Assembly: GCA_963700735.1 (NCBI GenBank)
Contig: CAVOYR010000005.1
Coordinates: 1 to 64,000 of the forward strand
Source of the DNA: Anderseniella sp963700735
GTDB taxonomy: Bacteria; Pseudomonadota; Alphaproteobacteria; Rhizobiales; Aestuariivirgaceae
DNA length: 64,000 nucleotides
Direction of reading: 5' to 3'
Below are positions 1-8,800 of the stretch, piece by piece; within the stretch, counting starts at the first letter, position 1, and each line of letters opens with the position of its first letter. A program made the position numbers and the translations under genes. Under the pieces are notes generated by a model, which made no database searches, was not told where the DNA came from, and was given only the letters and a program-made list of their open reading frames with translations.

Positions 1-141
1 GGACGGAGCGACCGATCGCTAAAGGTCAATGTTTTGACCGAGCGTACTGTTAGCTGACTAGAAAGTATGATAGAATACTTAGATGTCAAAAAGCGCAACA
101 AGCCCCCACTACATAATTCTACATCCCAGAAGTTGTGGCAA

Positions 142-828
142 TCACTGGAGTGCATGTTTTAGCCGTTTCTTCAACTGATCAAAATATTCCAAGTCGTACG
201 CAGCGAGTGCTTTGGCAATTCCAGTTGCCGCATTTTTGCATACCAAATTCCTATTTTTCTCAATCAGGGCTAGAAATTGATCTTGGTTGAAGCAAATCAA
301 TTGTGCCAACAGAGCGCTCTCAAGGCATCTGCTCAATAACTGACTTGTATCTGAAGCCAAGCAGGCATCGTAAAATTCAGATGGTTTGAGTTTTAGGTTG
401 CTTCTTATCGATGCTCTCAGTACATTAGATTGCTGCTGCAACATAATGCTCGTGTAGGTTAAGTTTGAACTTTGTATTTCTTTAATTTCTTTTAAATCTA
501 ATTCATGAAAATATGCATACAATAAAAGATCATTTGCAGCATCTCGCAGAGCACTTTTATGGCCATTTCTGTAATATGCTGTATAATTTAAAGAAGCTCT
601 CTGCAGCAGTGCACTCAATAACCCACCAGCCAATGCACGATCTAAAGCAGTTTTAGCAATCCGATAGGCAAATGGGGTTTGATCTCTAGTGGCAACACTA
701 ATTGCTGCTTCGTAGTTAGCGTGAGGAAAGCCAATTTTTACGCCCTGTTGCAGAAGAGGTGGTAAAATTTGTATCTCATTTCGACCATACAAATAGCCAT
801 ATAAAACGGCTCTGTTTACTGAATTCAT
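142..828 (-). CDS. Hypothetical AT-rich protein, possibly the body of a frameshifted secreted protein
   Basis: A 228-residue protein of no family I recognise. It is helix-rich, with several Leu/Ala stretches (for example around residues 60-75 and 170-180) that resemble solenoid-type helical repeats. Base composition is clearly AT-richer than the genes to the right, which suggests recent transfer. The reading frame stays open for 24 codons upstream of this ATG, up to a stop at 901-903, and those codons read like protein (acidic DDDRK then a hydrophobic stretch). A signal-peptide ORF in another frame ends at 884. The true gene may therefore be longer and frameshifted. Function unknown. Confidence 0.45.
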   Translation of the reverse strand: MNSVNRAVLYGYLYGRNEIQILPPLLQQGVKIGFPHANYEAAISVATRDQTPFAYRIAKTALDRALAGGLLSALLQRASLNYTAYYRNGHKSALRDAANDLLLYAYFHELDLKEIKEIQSSNLTYTSIMLQQQSNVLRASIRSNLKLKPSEFYDACLASDTSQLLSRCLESALLAQLICFNQDQFLALIEKNRNLVCKNAATGIAKALAAYDLEYFDQLKKRLKHALQ

Positions 829-883
829 GTCGATTGATTCAAGCAGGATCGTTTTTCTATCATCGTCTTCAAGTGCGAACCCT

Positions 884-1084
884 TTAGATAGAGACCAAAT
901 CTATGAATATTTTGAATTTCTCGCTATGCTCAGTCTTCATCGGTTCATCGAGGACTAGTTGCAAGCTACCAGAGGATGTTTGGTCGTCACTGCTTTGCGA
1001 CAATCTCAAAGGAGCGTCAGTGAAGGCAGGGCGCACGCCGAACAAGAGTAATAATATAACTAAGAAACTGGTGAATTTGCGCAT
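884..1084 (-). CDS. Small ORF with signal peptide, possibly the 5' part of the gene at 142-828
   Basis: A 66-residue ORF that begins with a textbook Sec signal peptide: basic MRK, a hydrophobic run of about 14 residues, and a likely cleavage after the Ala/Phe-rich segment near residue 22. The rest is short, polar and Ser/Gln/Asp-rich. It ends in a different frame just where the open extension of the downstream gene begins (about 884-900). I suspect one secreted protein split by a single frameshift. As a stand-alone gene it would encode a mature peptide of only about 44 residues. No family recognised. Confidence 0.35.
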   Translation of the reverse strand: MRKFTSFLVILLLLFGVRPAFTDAPLRLSQSSDDQTSSGSLQLVLDEPMKTEHSEKFKIFIDLVSI

Positions 1085-1272
1085 ATCTCTAATCTTTGCA
1101 GCTCCACTATGAAGAATGCGTAGTGCGTCAGCATGGTTTTAATGTACTTGAAGTGCGATCGTCTGGTAAGGGCTCCAAGCTGCCATTCACGCGAACTTTC
1201 TTGATAGCATATGCACCTGAGCCCGCGATGTGCTGGCGCTGTGGAAGGTAGGGATGGCGTGGAGTAGTCGCC

Positions 1273-1905
1273 ATGTCTGTATCCAACCTTCCAATGATCA
1301 TGCCTTCCAAGCGGGCATGGAACCACGGTCGTATCATTGGTCAAAAGCGCCCATTACTGCCAAAGCACGTGTGGGCAATTCGCGTCCGCCTTGAACTCGC
1401 GAACGCCGTCCGGGGTCTCGCCCTCTTCAACACAGCAATCGACAGCAAGCTCAGAGGATGTGATCTCGTCCGTCTCAAGGTCGCCGACGTATTCACTGCA
1501 GGTGCCGTCAAGGAGCGGGCTTCGATCCTGCAAAGCAAGACGGGGACCCCGGTGAGATTTGAGATTACTGATGGCACGAGCAAAGCCCTCGCTGCTTGGA
1601 TCAGTCATCCGCTGATGGTCGGGCATGAGTTCTTGTGGCCAGGGCGATTTCACGATCGGCCCCATATATCGACGCGGCAATACGCCCGGATGCTCAAAGA
1701 GTGGGTTCGGTCCATCGGCTTAGAGCCGAGCGCTTATGGCACCCACTCCATGCGGCGAACCAAGGTCGCTCAGATCTACAAGAAGACGGGCAATCTCCGT
1801 GCTGTCCAGTTGCTGCTTGGGCATACCAAGATGGACAGCACGGTTCGCTACCTCGGTGTCGACCTGGAGGATGCGCTATCGATTTCTGAGAGTGTTGAGA
1901 TTTGA
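1273..1905 (+). CDS. Short tyrosine recombinase/integrase
   Basis: A 210-residue phage-integrase-family protein consisting almost only of the catalytic domain. Catalytic residues are visible in the normal order: Arg61 (SKLRGCDL), His158 and Arg161 (THSMRR), His184 (LLGH) and the nucleophile Tyr193 (VRYLG). The usual N-terminal arm-binding and core-binding domains are missing or very reduced, which is typical of a widespread group of about 200-residue solitary recombinases in proteobacteria. The first ATG is preceded by GGAG eight bases upstream; in-frame ATGs follow at residues 8 and 10. It sits between AT-rich genes and the glycosyltransferase locus, so it may have helped bring either one in, but its target is not evident. 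Confidence 0.8.
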   Translation: MSVSNLPMIMPSKRAWNHGRIIGQKRPLLPKHVWAIRVRLELANAVRGLALFNTAIDSKLRGCDLVRLKVADVFTAGAVKERASILQSKTGTPVRFEITDGTSKALAAWISHPLMVGHEFLWPGRFHDRPHISTRQYARMLKEWVRSIGLEPSAYGTHSMRRTKVAQIYKKTGNLRAVQLLLGHTKMDSTVRYLGVDLEDALSISESVEI

Positions 1906-1913
1906 GGTGCCAA

Positions 1914-1935
1914 GGGCCGGTCTCACAACCGGCCC
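1914..1935 (+). terminator. GC-rich hairpin after the recombinase gene
   Basis: GGGCCGGT (1914-1921) pairs perfectly with ACCGGCCC (1928-1935) across a 6-base loop, nine bases after the recombinase stop codon. No T-run follows, so it is a terminator-like or RNA-stabilising hairpin rather than a classical intrinsic terminator. Confidence 0.45.
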
Positions 1936-2241
1936 ATCCACCCGCGGACGAATTAGGAATGACTGCTTTGAGCCCAAATTGGTCGATAGCGCTTCCGGCC
2001 CATTGCTGCCCTCCAGCCAGCTAATCCTCAATGGAAGCTATGCGAAAATTGAAAAGCTCCGGCGTCAGTCTGCTGTCGGTTTGGTGGCACGCGCAACCAT
2101 CGATCAGTTTCGCGTCGGCTCGATTTCCCTGAGCCCGCTTGGCCAACGTGTTTGCGATCAATATAAATCAAACCGGATTACTCAGGCCCAAACGATATTA
2201 CACCGCCCATACTGACCTAGTCACCCTTGGGCGGGCCACCG
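1936..2241. other. Non-coding gap between recombinase and glycosyltransferase locus
   Basis: I see no convincing gene here. The stretch contains the 15-mer CGGCCCATTGCTGCC (1996-2010), which recurs at 17709-17723 inside a palindromic repeat, so this gap probably holds a decayed copy of that repeat family. Confidence 0.4.
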
Positions 2242-3123
2242 TCACCCCTGGCAAGCCCGATCCCGTATGGCAGCAACCAGTTGCTGCTTCCAATGCGGAG
2301 TCAGCCGGTCCAGGTGCTGCATGAACGATGCGCGCAACGGCGCGTTGCGCCACGCTTGAAACTGCGCCGGGTCAACTTCCTTGAGGTACTGGGCAAGCTC
2401 GCGCGGTGAACTGAAGTCGGCTGCATTGACGTAACATCCATCGCCGGGTGCAAGTTCTTCAATGTTGGGAGCCCCCAGATAAACCGGCACCGTGCCGGTC
2501 TGCAGAGGCTGGAAGAATTTCTCCGTCACATAGTCTGTCTCGATGCTGTTCTCGAACGCCAGCGTAAAACTGTACCGCCGCAACAACCCCAGTTTGGTCG
2601 GGGTACCCCGGTCCAACCACAGTTTGCGATTGCGCATGAAGCGGCCATAGGAGTCCACCGTCAGGTGTTGCATGAGCTCGCACAGGTAGTCCCGCCGTTT
2701 GCTCCGATCCCAGCTGCTGGAAATGAAGGCACAGCACAGCTTCCGCCGTCCGCCTGGCGCTGACTGCCAACCGCTGCTGGCAAAGTTGCGCGGCAGGTAC
2801 GGAATCCAGATGTCGGCCTGTTGGCGGTATGACGCCTCAAGGTCGAACAGCGCCATGAAGTCCGGGTCATTCATTGCAGGGTAATGGGAGGCACTTTCTA
2901 CGCTCTCTGCCACCCACACTTGCCGGCGCGGCACGACCTTGCGCAGCTTGTGCAACGCCGGAGGATCGTTGGTTGCAAGAACGCTGGGCAGGTGCACGAC
3001 CAAACAGTCGGCTCGCATCACGCCGGTTTCATCCGGCAGGTGCTCCATGCCGGGAAGGTCCATCTGTGGATGATAGTCACCGGCAAAGAAACTTGAATTG
3101 GACAGATAGTGATAGGTCAGCAT
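2242..3123 (-). CDS. GT10-family glycosyltransferase (alpha-1,3/4-fucosyltransferase-like)
   Basis: A 293-residue protein with the conserved C-terminal block of glycosyltransferase family 10: FENS at residues 190-193, YVTEKFF at 198-204 and VPVYLGAPN at 212-220. Family members transfer fucose from GDP-fucose to acceptor sugars in fucosylated glycans. No membrane segment or signal peptide is visible, so it should act in the cytoplasm. The start codon overlaps the stop of the upstream GT4 gene (TCATGCTGA), indicating tight translational coupling in a leftward operon GT71-like, GT4, GT10. The donor sugar is inferred from the family; no GDP-fucose synthesis genes are seen in the window. Confidence 0.82.
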   Translation of the reverse strand: MLTYHYLSNSSFFAGDYHPQMDLPGMEHLPDETGVMRADCLVVHLPSVLATNDPPALHKLRKVVPRRQVWVAESVESASHYPAMNDPDFMALFDLEASYRQQADIWIPYLPRNFASSGWQSAPGGRRKLCCAFISSSWDRSKRRDYLCELMQHLTVDSYGRFMRNRKLWLDRGTPTKLGLLRRYSFTLAFENSIETDYVTEKFFQPLQTGTVPVYLGAPNIEELAPGDGCYVNAADFSSPRELAQYLKEVDPAQFQAWRNAPLRASFMQHLDRLTPHWKQQLVAAIRDRACQG

Positions 3124-4364
3124 GACAGCAGACCTTGCAATTCCGTCCGGATCTGCACGACGACCCCTGATCTTTCGTGAACTGCGGCCACGCGCTGGCG
3201 CAACAGCACTGCGCGCCGGCGCGCTTCAGGCTGGTCCGACAGGCATGTGTCGCAGGCCTGCGCAAATGACATTGCATCATCGATGCTCTGGATGATGTGG
3301 TTGTCTGGATCGAGGTCAAGTCCGTCTGCCCCGGTGACTGTTGTGACGACGGGAACGCTCCGGGCACCCGCCTCGATGATCTTGAGCCGGCTGCCGCTGC
3401 CGAACCGCAAGGGCACAATGACGGCGGTTGCCGCGGCATACACCGGATCGAGGCAGGCAGGGTCTTGGATCAGTACAACTCCCGCCGCGTGGCACAATTT
3501 GCGCAAGTCAGCCGGACAACTGCTGCCAGCCACCGTGAGCTTCACCGACGGGCGGTTCAAGCGTACGCGCGGCAATATCTCCCGGATGAACCAGCCGATG
3601 CCATCGCAGTTCGGATCATAGCCAAGGTTGCCGACGAACAGCAGGTTTGGGGGTTGGTGTGATACAGGTGCCACGGCGGGCTGCATCTCGATGGCGTTGT
3701 GAAGAACGTGAAATTTGGTCAGTCCAAGCCGGCTGGAAGTGTTCGCGCAGCCTGCTTCACTCGCAATCCAGAACCGGCTGATGCGTGATGCATGGGCAGC
3801 GATCATCCTGTCGAACAAAACCGCCTCGGCTTCGTGCATGTCGGCAGCCCCGACACTGCCTGCAGCCCTGGCCAGCCGCGCCTTGGCCCTTTGGTAGGAG
3901 GCATCATCGTCATCAAGGTCCACCGCAACTGGCACGCTGGCAAGCGCTGGTGGCAGTCCGTCCAGCAACGGCAACAAATGGGCGCGCGAAACGATGACCA
4001 GATCGGGCGACAGCTCGGCCAGCCGTTTGCCAATCCGGCTGACCATGGGCGCAGGCATGATGGTGCACAGGGATGGCCTGCCGTACTCCAGCAACAATTG
4101 CGGACGGGACGATGCAGGCTCCGCCATGCTAATCAGCCGCAGCCGGGTGTCTTGCATTCCTTCGAGAATTTCGACGCGCACGCCATCTGGTATCTTGAAT
4201 GCGGCAAGCCTGACGTCTGGTTCTCCGATAACCAGCGAAGTGCACTCTCCCAGGCCGGCAGCAGCTTGCGCAAACATGCTGGTACGCATGGCAAGGCCGT
4301 TGCCGCCGGTGACCGGTACCACTGGCGTAACGTGGACGATGTGCAGTGGTGCGGCACCGGCCAA
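3117..4364 (-). CDS. GT4-family glycosyltransferase
   Basis: A 415-residue GT-B fold glycosyltransferase. The N-terminal half opens with a glycine-rich loop (VTGGNG, about residues 19-24). The C-terminal half carries the FVGNL strand and the nucleotide-sugar-binding region FGSGSRLKIIEAG, where Glu is the conserved family 4 residue. It begins with TTG, just downstream of the stop of the preceding gene (4368-4370), and its own stop overlaps the GT10 start, so it is the middle gene of a three-gene glycosyltransferase operon. Donor and acceptor cannot be told from sequence. Confidence 0.82.
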   Translation of the reverse strand: MAGAAPLHIVHVTPVVPVTGGNGLAMRTSMFAQAAAGLGECTSLVIGEPDVRLAAFKIPDGVRVEILEGMQDTRLRLISMAEPASSRPQLLLEYGRPSLCTIMPAPMVSRIGKRLAELSPDLVIVSRAHLLPLLDGLPPALASVPVAVDLDDDDASYQRAKARLARAAGSVGAADMHEAEAVLFDRMIAAHASRISRFWIASEAGCANTSSRLGLTKFHVLHNAIEMQPAVAPVSHQPPNLLFVGNLGYDPNCDGIGWFIREILPRVRLNRPSVKLTVAGSSCPADLRKLCHAAGVVLIQDPACLDPVYAAATAVIVPLRFGSGSRLKIIEAGARSVPVVTTVTGADGLDLDPDNHIIQSIDDAMSFAQACDTCLSDQPEARRRAVLLRQRVAAVHERSGVVVQIRTELQGLLSC

Positions 4365-4367
4365 CTG

Positions 4368-5846
4368 TCAGGTCCGCCGGTAGAACGGCGGCACCATCGG
4401 GGACCGGCCGTGCAAGGCCCCGCCGGCATTTGCCATTGGCAGGTTGAGCTGCGAGGCGACTTCTGACAGCAGCTCCGCAGTCTCAGCATCCGAGGCGGCG
4501 AGCTCGGCGGCCAACAGATTGATGTCCACAGTAAGTCCAGGATCGGCCCGACCAAGCAGGTACAGCGTGGTGCGCAAGCTGGTGACATCGCCTGCGGCAG
4601 CGTCGATGACCGACCGCAACCAGCGCGACGCGACGACAGGCGATGCGTTGGCGGGATCTGCCGGGTACATCTGCACCGGACCAACCGGTTCAATCAGGCG
4701 GTGTCCCTGCCAGCTCCCATTGCCCGCAGGAGCCAGTACCATTGCCGGCTTCCTGGGGTCCATCAGCACCAGCTCAAGTCCGTCATCGCCATCGGCGATG
4801 TGCCAGTTTGCAAGCTCGTGCGACCGGCCTTGGCCCACCTGATGACCAGGCAGCAGGCTGATCTGATGCGTGCTGGCATTGGCAACCAGTAACGAAAAAT
4901 GCCCTTCCCTGATGATGGCATCTTCGGCACGGCAAGCGCCGGGGCTACGGACCGGGGGATGATAGATGCGGCCATTCCAGACCTGGCCAAGCTCGGCAAG
5001 GTAGCGTTCACAGTGCGCCGCATGTTGAAAACCCTGGGGAAACACCTGCGGGCCAGTGAGCGTGAACTTGGCATTGGTCCGGTGCTGGAATATCGGATTC
5101 CCATTGAAGTCGCGCTGATAGAGGCATTTCTCCGACTGGTATGGCAGGTGCGGCACCATGGCAAAGCCGCTGTCCGTCATCAGAAATGCCAGCAGGAAAG
5201 CGTCCTTGTCCCCATAAATTATCCGGTAGAACGTTTCTGCGCGGCGATTGATCTCGTCAGCTACACACACCCCAAGCCAGTGCCGTGTCCTGTCGATGCA
5301 CAGTTGGCCGCTTTCCATTGATCGGGTGTTGCGCGGCCGCAGCCCGGCAATTTCCCAGACCGGGTTTGACTCTGCGAGCTCCAGCAGATCAGGCCAGAAT
5401 ACCGCGCCGGCCTCGCGCATCTCGGGCCAGTCAAACACGCAAGCCGGGTCAGCCACCGGCACCTGGTCGGCGTCCAGCAGCAGCACCTGGTCAAACCGGC
5501 TGCATGCCAGCGCGTGCGACTTCAGCTGCCAGCCATCGCACGGCAGGTATCCATCCCCCGGTGCCGTCTCGAACGCATCGCGCACGTCGCATCCCAGGCC
5601 GGTAAAAATGGCGGCCATGAACGCCGGCATTTCCACCGGTCCCATATGCCAGATCTCGATTGGCAAAATGCAGCCATGTGTCTCGCGCAATATCCGGACC
5701 AGCACGTAGGCGTTGACGAGCATCACCGGGCCACCGGCACACACGGCTATGCCCCTGGCCAAGCCGGCATTGGTACGGGCAAATGACCGCAGGCCAGCAG
5801 ACGCCAGAATGTCGTTTCGCAATCCTGGGTGGGGTAGTGTTGACAA
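4368..5846 (-). CDS. Mnn1-like (GT71/Mannosyl_trans3) putative mannosyltransferase
   Basis: A 492-residue protein whose first 280 residues match the Mannosyl_trans3 family, related to yeast alpha-1,3-mannosyltransferase Mnn1. Visible hallmarks are LLLDADQVPVADP with the metal-binding DAD at 125-127, FWPD at 150-153, ESGQ at 178-181 and GDKD at 212-215. The C-terminal 200 residues are not recognised and may be an accessory or acceptor-binding domain. The start is TTG, chosen because GGAGG lies four bases upstream. It heads a leftward operon with a GT4 and a GT10 gene and is divergent from an Anp1-like gene, so two mannosyltransferase-like genes flank one promoter region. Confidence 0.75.
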   Translation of the reverse strand: MSTLPHPGLRNDILASAGLRSFARTNAGLARGIAVCAGGPVMLVNAYVLVRILRETHGCILPIEIWHMGPVEMPAFMAAIFTGLGCDVRDAFETAPGDGYLPCDGWQLKSHALACSRFDQVLLLDADQVPVADPACVFDWPEMREAGAVFWPDLLELAESNPVWEIAGLRPRNTRSMESGQLCIDRTRHWLGVCVADEINRRAETFYRIIYGDKDAFLLAFLMTDSGFAMVPHLPYQSEKCLYQRDFNGNPIFQHRTNAKFTLTGPQVFPQGFQHAAHCERYLAELGQVWNGRIYHPPVRSPGACRAEDAIIREGHFSLLVANASTHQISLLPGHQVGQGRSHELANWHIADGDDGLELVLMDPRKPAMVLAPAGNGSWQGHRLIEPVGPVQMYPADPANASPVVASRWLRSVIDAAAGDVTSLRTTLYLLGRADPGLTVDINLLAAELAASDAETAELLSEVASQLNLPMANAGGALHGRSPMVPPFYRRT

Positions 5847-5850
5847 AATT

Positions 5851-5855
5851 CCTCC
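5851..5855 (-). promoter_or_regulatory. Strong ribosome-binding site that supports a TTG start
   Basis: On the minus strand the sequence reads GGAGG-AATT-TTG. The perfect Shine-Dalgarno four bases from the TTG (5844-5846) is the reason for taking TTG as the start of the Mnn1-like gene. Confidence 0.6.
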
Positions 5856-5915
5856 AGTGGCTTGGATCGTCTATAGTCTCTGCTCCAACCCCGCAGCAAA
5901 CAGGCCCCGGAACCG

Positions 5916-6665
5916 ATGCAGACTGTCCTGATTCTTACCCCAGTCAAGAACGCGGCTGAATACATACCGCGCTATTTCGAACTCCTGCAGGGCCTTTCCT
6001 ATGATCACGATCGCATATCAGTTGCGATGCTGGAAAGCGACAGCACCGATGGCACGGTAAGCCAGATCGAGCAGCATAGCCGTCCTGTCCGTGACGGATT
6101 CGCCGGGTTCGAGCTGTTCAGGCGAGATTTCGGCTTTCATCTGCCGGCTGGCGTGCCGCGATGGGAAACAGCGTTTCAACTGGTGCGCCGGTCGATCCTT
6201 GCCCGCTCGCGCAACCAGTTGCTGTTCAGGGCTTTGCGCGACCATGACTGGGTGCTCTGGCTGGATGTCGACCTGATCCGATATCCGCGTGACCTGATCG
6301 AGCAGTTGCTCAGCCACAAACGCGATATCCTGCACACCGATTGCGTGCGTGAACCAGGCGGAAGGAGTTTTGATCTGAACGCCTGGAAGGACCAGGGCAA
6401 GCTTCACATGCATGATCTGCGGGGCAGCAATGGGCCGGTACGCCTCGATAGCGTGGGTGGCACGGTGTTACTGGTACGGGCGGACCTGCATCGCGACGGG
6501 CTGGTGTTTCCTTCTTACAAATATGGCGTCGAGTCGCCCGTCATCCGCGACGTGCATCCGGTGTGGGGCAAGGGCGAGATTGAAACCGAAGGCCTTGCCG
6601 CAATGGCGCATGACATGGGCCTGCAATGCTGGGGCCTGCCCGACCTGGAAGTGATCCATGCCTGA
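5916..6665 (+). CDS. Anp1-like (GT62) glycosyltransferase
   Basis: A 249-residue protein resembling the Anp1 family of fungal Golgi alpha-mannosyltransferases. It has the N-terminal ILTPVKNAA strand, a DSTDGT segment at about residues 41-46 and the metal-binding WLDVD at 115-119 followed by the RYPRDLI helix. No signal anchor is present, unlike the eukaryotic enzymes, so it should work in the cytoplasm. It is first in a four-gene rightward operon; its last codons overlap the start of the Tat-signal small subunit by eight bases. Homology is clear to the fold and family; mannose as donor is inferred. Confidence 0.75.
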   Translation: MQTVLILTPVKNAAEYIPRYFELLQGLSYDHDRISVAMLESDSTDGTVSQIEQHSRPVRDGFAGFELFRRDFGFHLPAGVPRWETAFQLVRRSILARSRNQLLFRALRDHDWVLWLDVDLIRYPRDLIEQLLSHKRDILHTDCVREPGGRSFDLNAWKDQGKLHMHDLRGSNGPVRLDSVGGTVLLVRADLHRDGLVFPSYKYGVESPVIRDVHPVWGKGEIETEGLAAMAHDMGLQCWGLPDLEVIHA

Positions 6666-7143
6666 CACCCGTCCGATATTGAGCAGGCGGCGGTTCCTGT
6701 TGTTGATCCCCGTTCTGGCGTTGGCCGGCATGGCCGGTTTGTCCACCTGGCGCAACGAGGCCACGCTCACGGCATTCGTGGATACCCTGCTGCCGGAGGA
6801 CGAGCTTGGACCATCGGCATCCTCGACCGGCGCCGTGGACGTATTGAAGTCCACCTTCGGCGGATCGGCCATCCGCCAGGCAGAACTTCGTCTACTCACG
6901 GCGTGGCTCGACCTGGCCAGCGGCGGATCATTTGCAAGCGCTGCACCCGAACGCCGTCATGCGGTTGTCAGCACGCTGGACCGCCTGCATGAAAACGCCG
7001 TCCGCTGGAAGATCTACCGGCGCGCGCGTGGTGCCGTGATGGTGCACTATTTCTCCAGTGCAGAGCGCGTCATGGCGATGGGGTTGCCCGGCGCGCCCCA
7101 ACCCGGTGGCTATCCGGATGCCCATGTCATGACGGCGGGCTGA
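6658..7143 (+). CDS. Gluconate 2-dehydrogenase subunit 3-like protein with Tat signal
   Basis: A 161-residue protein with an N-terminal twin-arginine signal (LSRRRFLLL at residues 8-16, then a hydrophobic segment). The rest resembles the small (gamma, subunit 3) chain of membrane-bound FAD dehydrogenases, which escorts the large GMC-type subunit through the Tat pathway and shapes the complex. The GMC gene follows after four bases, which fits this role. The FAD subunit has no Tat signal of its own, so co-export by hitch-hiking is the expected mechanism. A cytochrome c subunit, usual in gluconate dehydrogenase, is not encoded nearby. Confidence 0.7.
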   Translation: MPDTRPILSRRRFLLLIPVLALAGMAGLSTWRNEATLTAFVDTLLPEDELGPSASSTGAVDVLKSTFGGSAIRQAELRLLTAWLDLASGGSFASAAPERRHAVVSTLDRLHENAVRWKIYRRARGAVMVHYFSSAERVMAMGLPGAPQPGGYPDAHVMTAG

Positions 7144-7147
7144 CCGC

Positions 7148-8800
7148 ATGACCGGGCAGGCAGGCTACCAAGCGGACGTCCTGGTGATTGGCGCAGGTGC
7201 AGGCGGTGCGGCTGCTGCCTGGGCACTAGCCAGCAAGGGTTTCAAGGTCATCCTTGTCGATGCCGGTCCACAGTTCGGTCCATCTGACTATGGCAACTCC
7301 GCCGACGACTGGGAGAGCCGGTGGTTGCCGCCAAAACCTGGCTCCAAGGGCAGGCATGAAATCATTGCCAATCAACCGCTCGACGATCGCTGGAGCAATC
7401 TCGGGAACATCAGTGCGCCCCGGCAACGGGTAACGGCCCAAACTCACCGCAAGGATCATGGCTACTCGCACGTGCGTGGCATCGGCGGTTCCACACTGCA
7501 TTTCACCGGCTGGATGCACCGGTTGCGGGCAGATGCGATGCAGATGAACACCCGCTTCGGCGTCGCAGCCGACTGGCCAGTCAGCTACGAGGAACTCGAG
7601 CCCTACTACGTGAAAGCCGAATACATGGTGGGCGTGGCAGGCCCCGGTCCTGCCCCCGGGCGTCCGATGAGCCAGCCCTATCCATTGCCGGCGCACCCGC
7701 CGTCCACCCTGTCGCAGGCGGTGACCGAAGGTGCCCGCAAGGTTGGCCTCAGCATGGTGCAGAACCCCGTTGCAGCCCCATCGCGCGACTGGCTTGGCCG
7801 GCCGGCCTGCAATTATTGCGGCTGCTGCCAGAGAGGCTGCGAACGCGGTGACAAGGGCAGCGCTGACCTGACCTTCGTCCGGCCCGCAGAACAGACCGGC
7901 AACTGCCAGGTACTGCCGCTGCATACGCTGGTGGAGCTTGAACGCGGCGACGGTGACCAATTGGACGGCGCCATCGTCATGACAAGCGATGGCAATCGGT
8001 TCCGCATTGCTGCCCGCCACTACATCCTTGCAGCCGGTGCCATCGAGACGCCGCGGCTATTGCTGGCCATGGACGGGCTGGCCAACGAGTCCGGCCTCGT
8101 TGGCCGCAACTTCATGGAGACGCTTGGCGGCGGCATGGCAGGCCTGCTCGACCGGCAAGTGCTCAGCCACCGTGGATATCCGGAAGACACGATCTGCTGG
8201 GACCTGAATGCCCCTGATGCACTCGACGACATACCCGGCGGTGGCGTCATTTGTCCGACGGTGATATCGACCAACTATGCGGGGCCTGCCCGGTATGCAG
8301 AACGCCTGCTGGAAGGCTTCGGCAGCGAGTTCAAACGGCGCCTTCAGCAAGACTTCGGCAAGGCGATTGGCCTGACCTTTATCTGCGAGAACCTGCCCAA
8401 TCCGCGATCCTTCATTGATCTGTCACCGGAACGCACCGATGAGACCGGCTTGCCGATTGCGCGGATCAACTCGTTTTTGCCCGATATCGAGATTGAACGT
8501 TTGGCCAGGATTACCCAGCGGGCAGAAGATATCCTGCTGGCGTCCGGGGCGCCCGCCATCCTCGACAGGTTCACCAACTACCCGACCTTTTCTGCCTCGC
8601 ACGTGATGGGTACCTGCCGCATGGGCCATGACCCCGCAACGTCCGTGGTCGATGCGAAACAGCGCAGCCACCGGTGGCGCAATCTGTGGATTGCCGATGC
8701 CAGCGTATTTCCCTCATCCGGCAGTGGTGAAGGACCCTCGCTGACCTTGCACGCGCTGTCGATCCGGCTTGCCGACAGTATCGCGGCGGTACAGCGATGA
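7148..8800 (+). CDS. GMC-family FAD oxidoreductase (gluconate dehydrogenase large-subunit-like)
   Basis: A 550-residue flavoprotein. The FAD-binding GAGAGG lies at residues 15-20, a five-cysteine cluster (Cys221, 224, 226, 227, 231) in the middle, and the catalytic-histidine motif HVMGTCRMG at 485-493. Family members oxidise alcohols or sugar hydroxyls. The second catalytic position near the C terminus, usually Asn or His in an NP motif, reads Gly529-Pro530 here, so catalysis may differ from classical GMC enzymes. It overlaps the next gene by four bases (ATGA). Placed among glycosyltransferases and peptide genes, it may oxidise a sugar or side chain of the locus product; that is inference. 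Confidence 0.8.
   Translation: MTGQAGYQADVLVIGAGAGGAAAAWALASKGFKVILVDAGPQFGPSDYGNSADDWESRWLPPKPGSKGRHEIIANQPLDDRWSNLGNISAPRQRVTAQTHRKDHGYSHVRGIGGSTLHFTGWMHRLRADAMQMNTRFGVAADWPVSYEELEPYYVKAEYMVGVAGPGPAPGRPMSQPYPLPAHPPSTLSQAVTEGARKVGLSMVQNPVAAPSRDWLGRPACNYCGCCQRGCERGDKGSADLTFVRPAEQTGNCQVLPLHTLVELERGDGDQLDGAIVMTSDGNRFRIAARHYILAAGAIETPRLLLAMDGLANESGLVGRNFMETLGGGMAGLLDRQVLSHRGYPEDTICWDLNAPDALDDIPGGGVICPTVISTNYAGPARYAERLLEGFGSEFKRRLQQDFGKAIGLTFICENLPNPRSFIDLSPERTDETGLPIARINSFLPDIEIERLARITQRAEDILLASGAPAILDRFTNYPTFSASHVMGTCRMGHDPATSVVDAKQRSHRWRNLWIADASVFPSSGSGEGPSLTLHALSIRLADSIAAVQR

Noticed and set aside
5840..5877. TTGACA and TATAGT as a promoter for the Anp1-like gene
   Set aside because: The boxes are 26 bases apart, too far for a sigma-70-type promoter.
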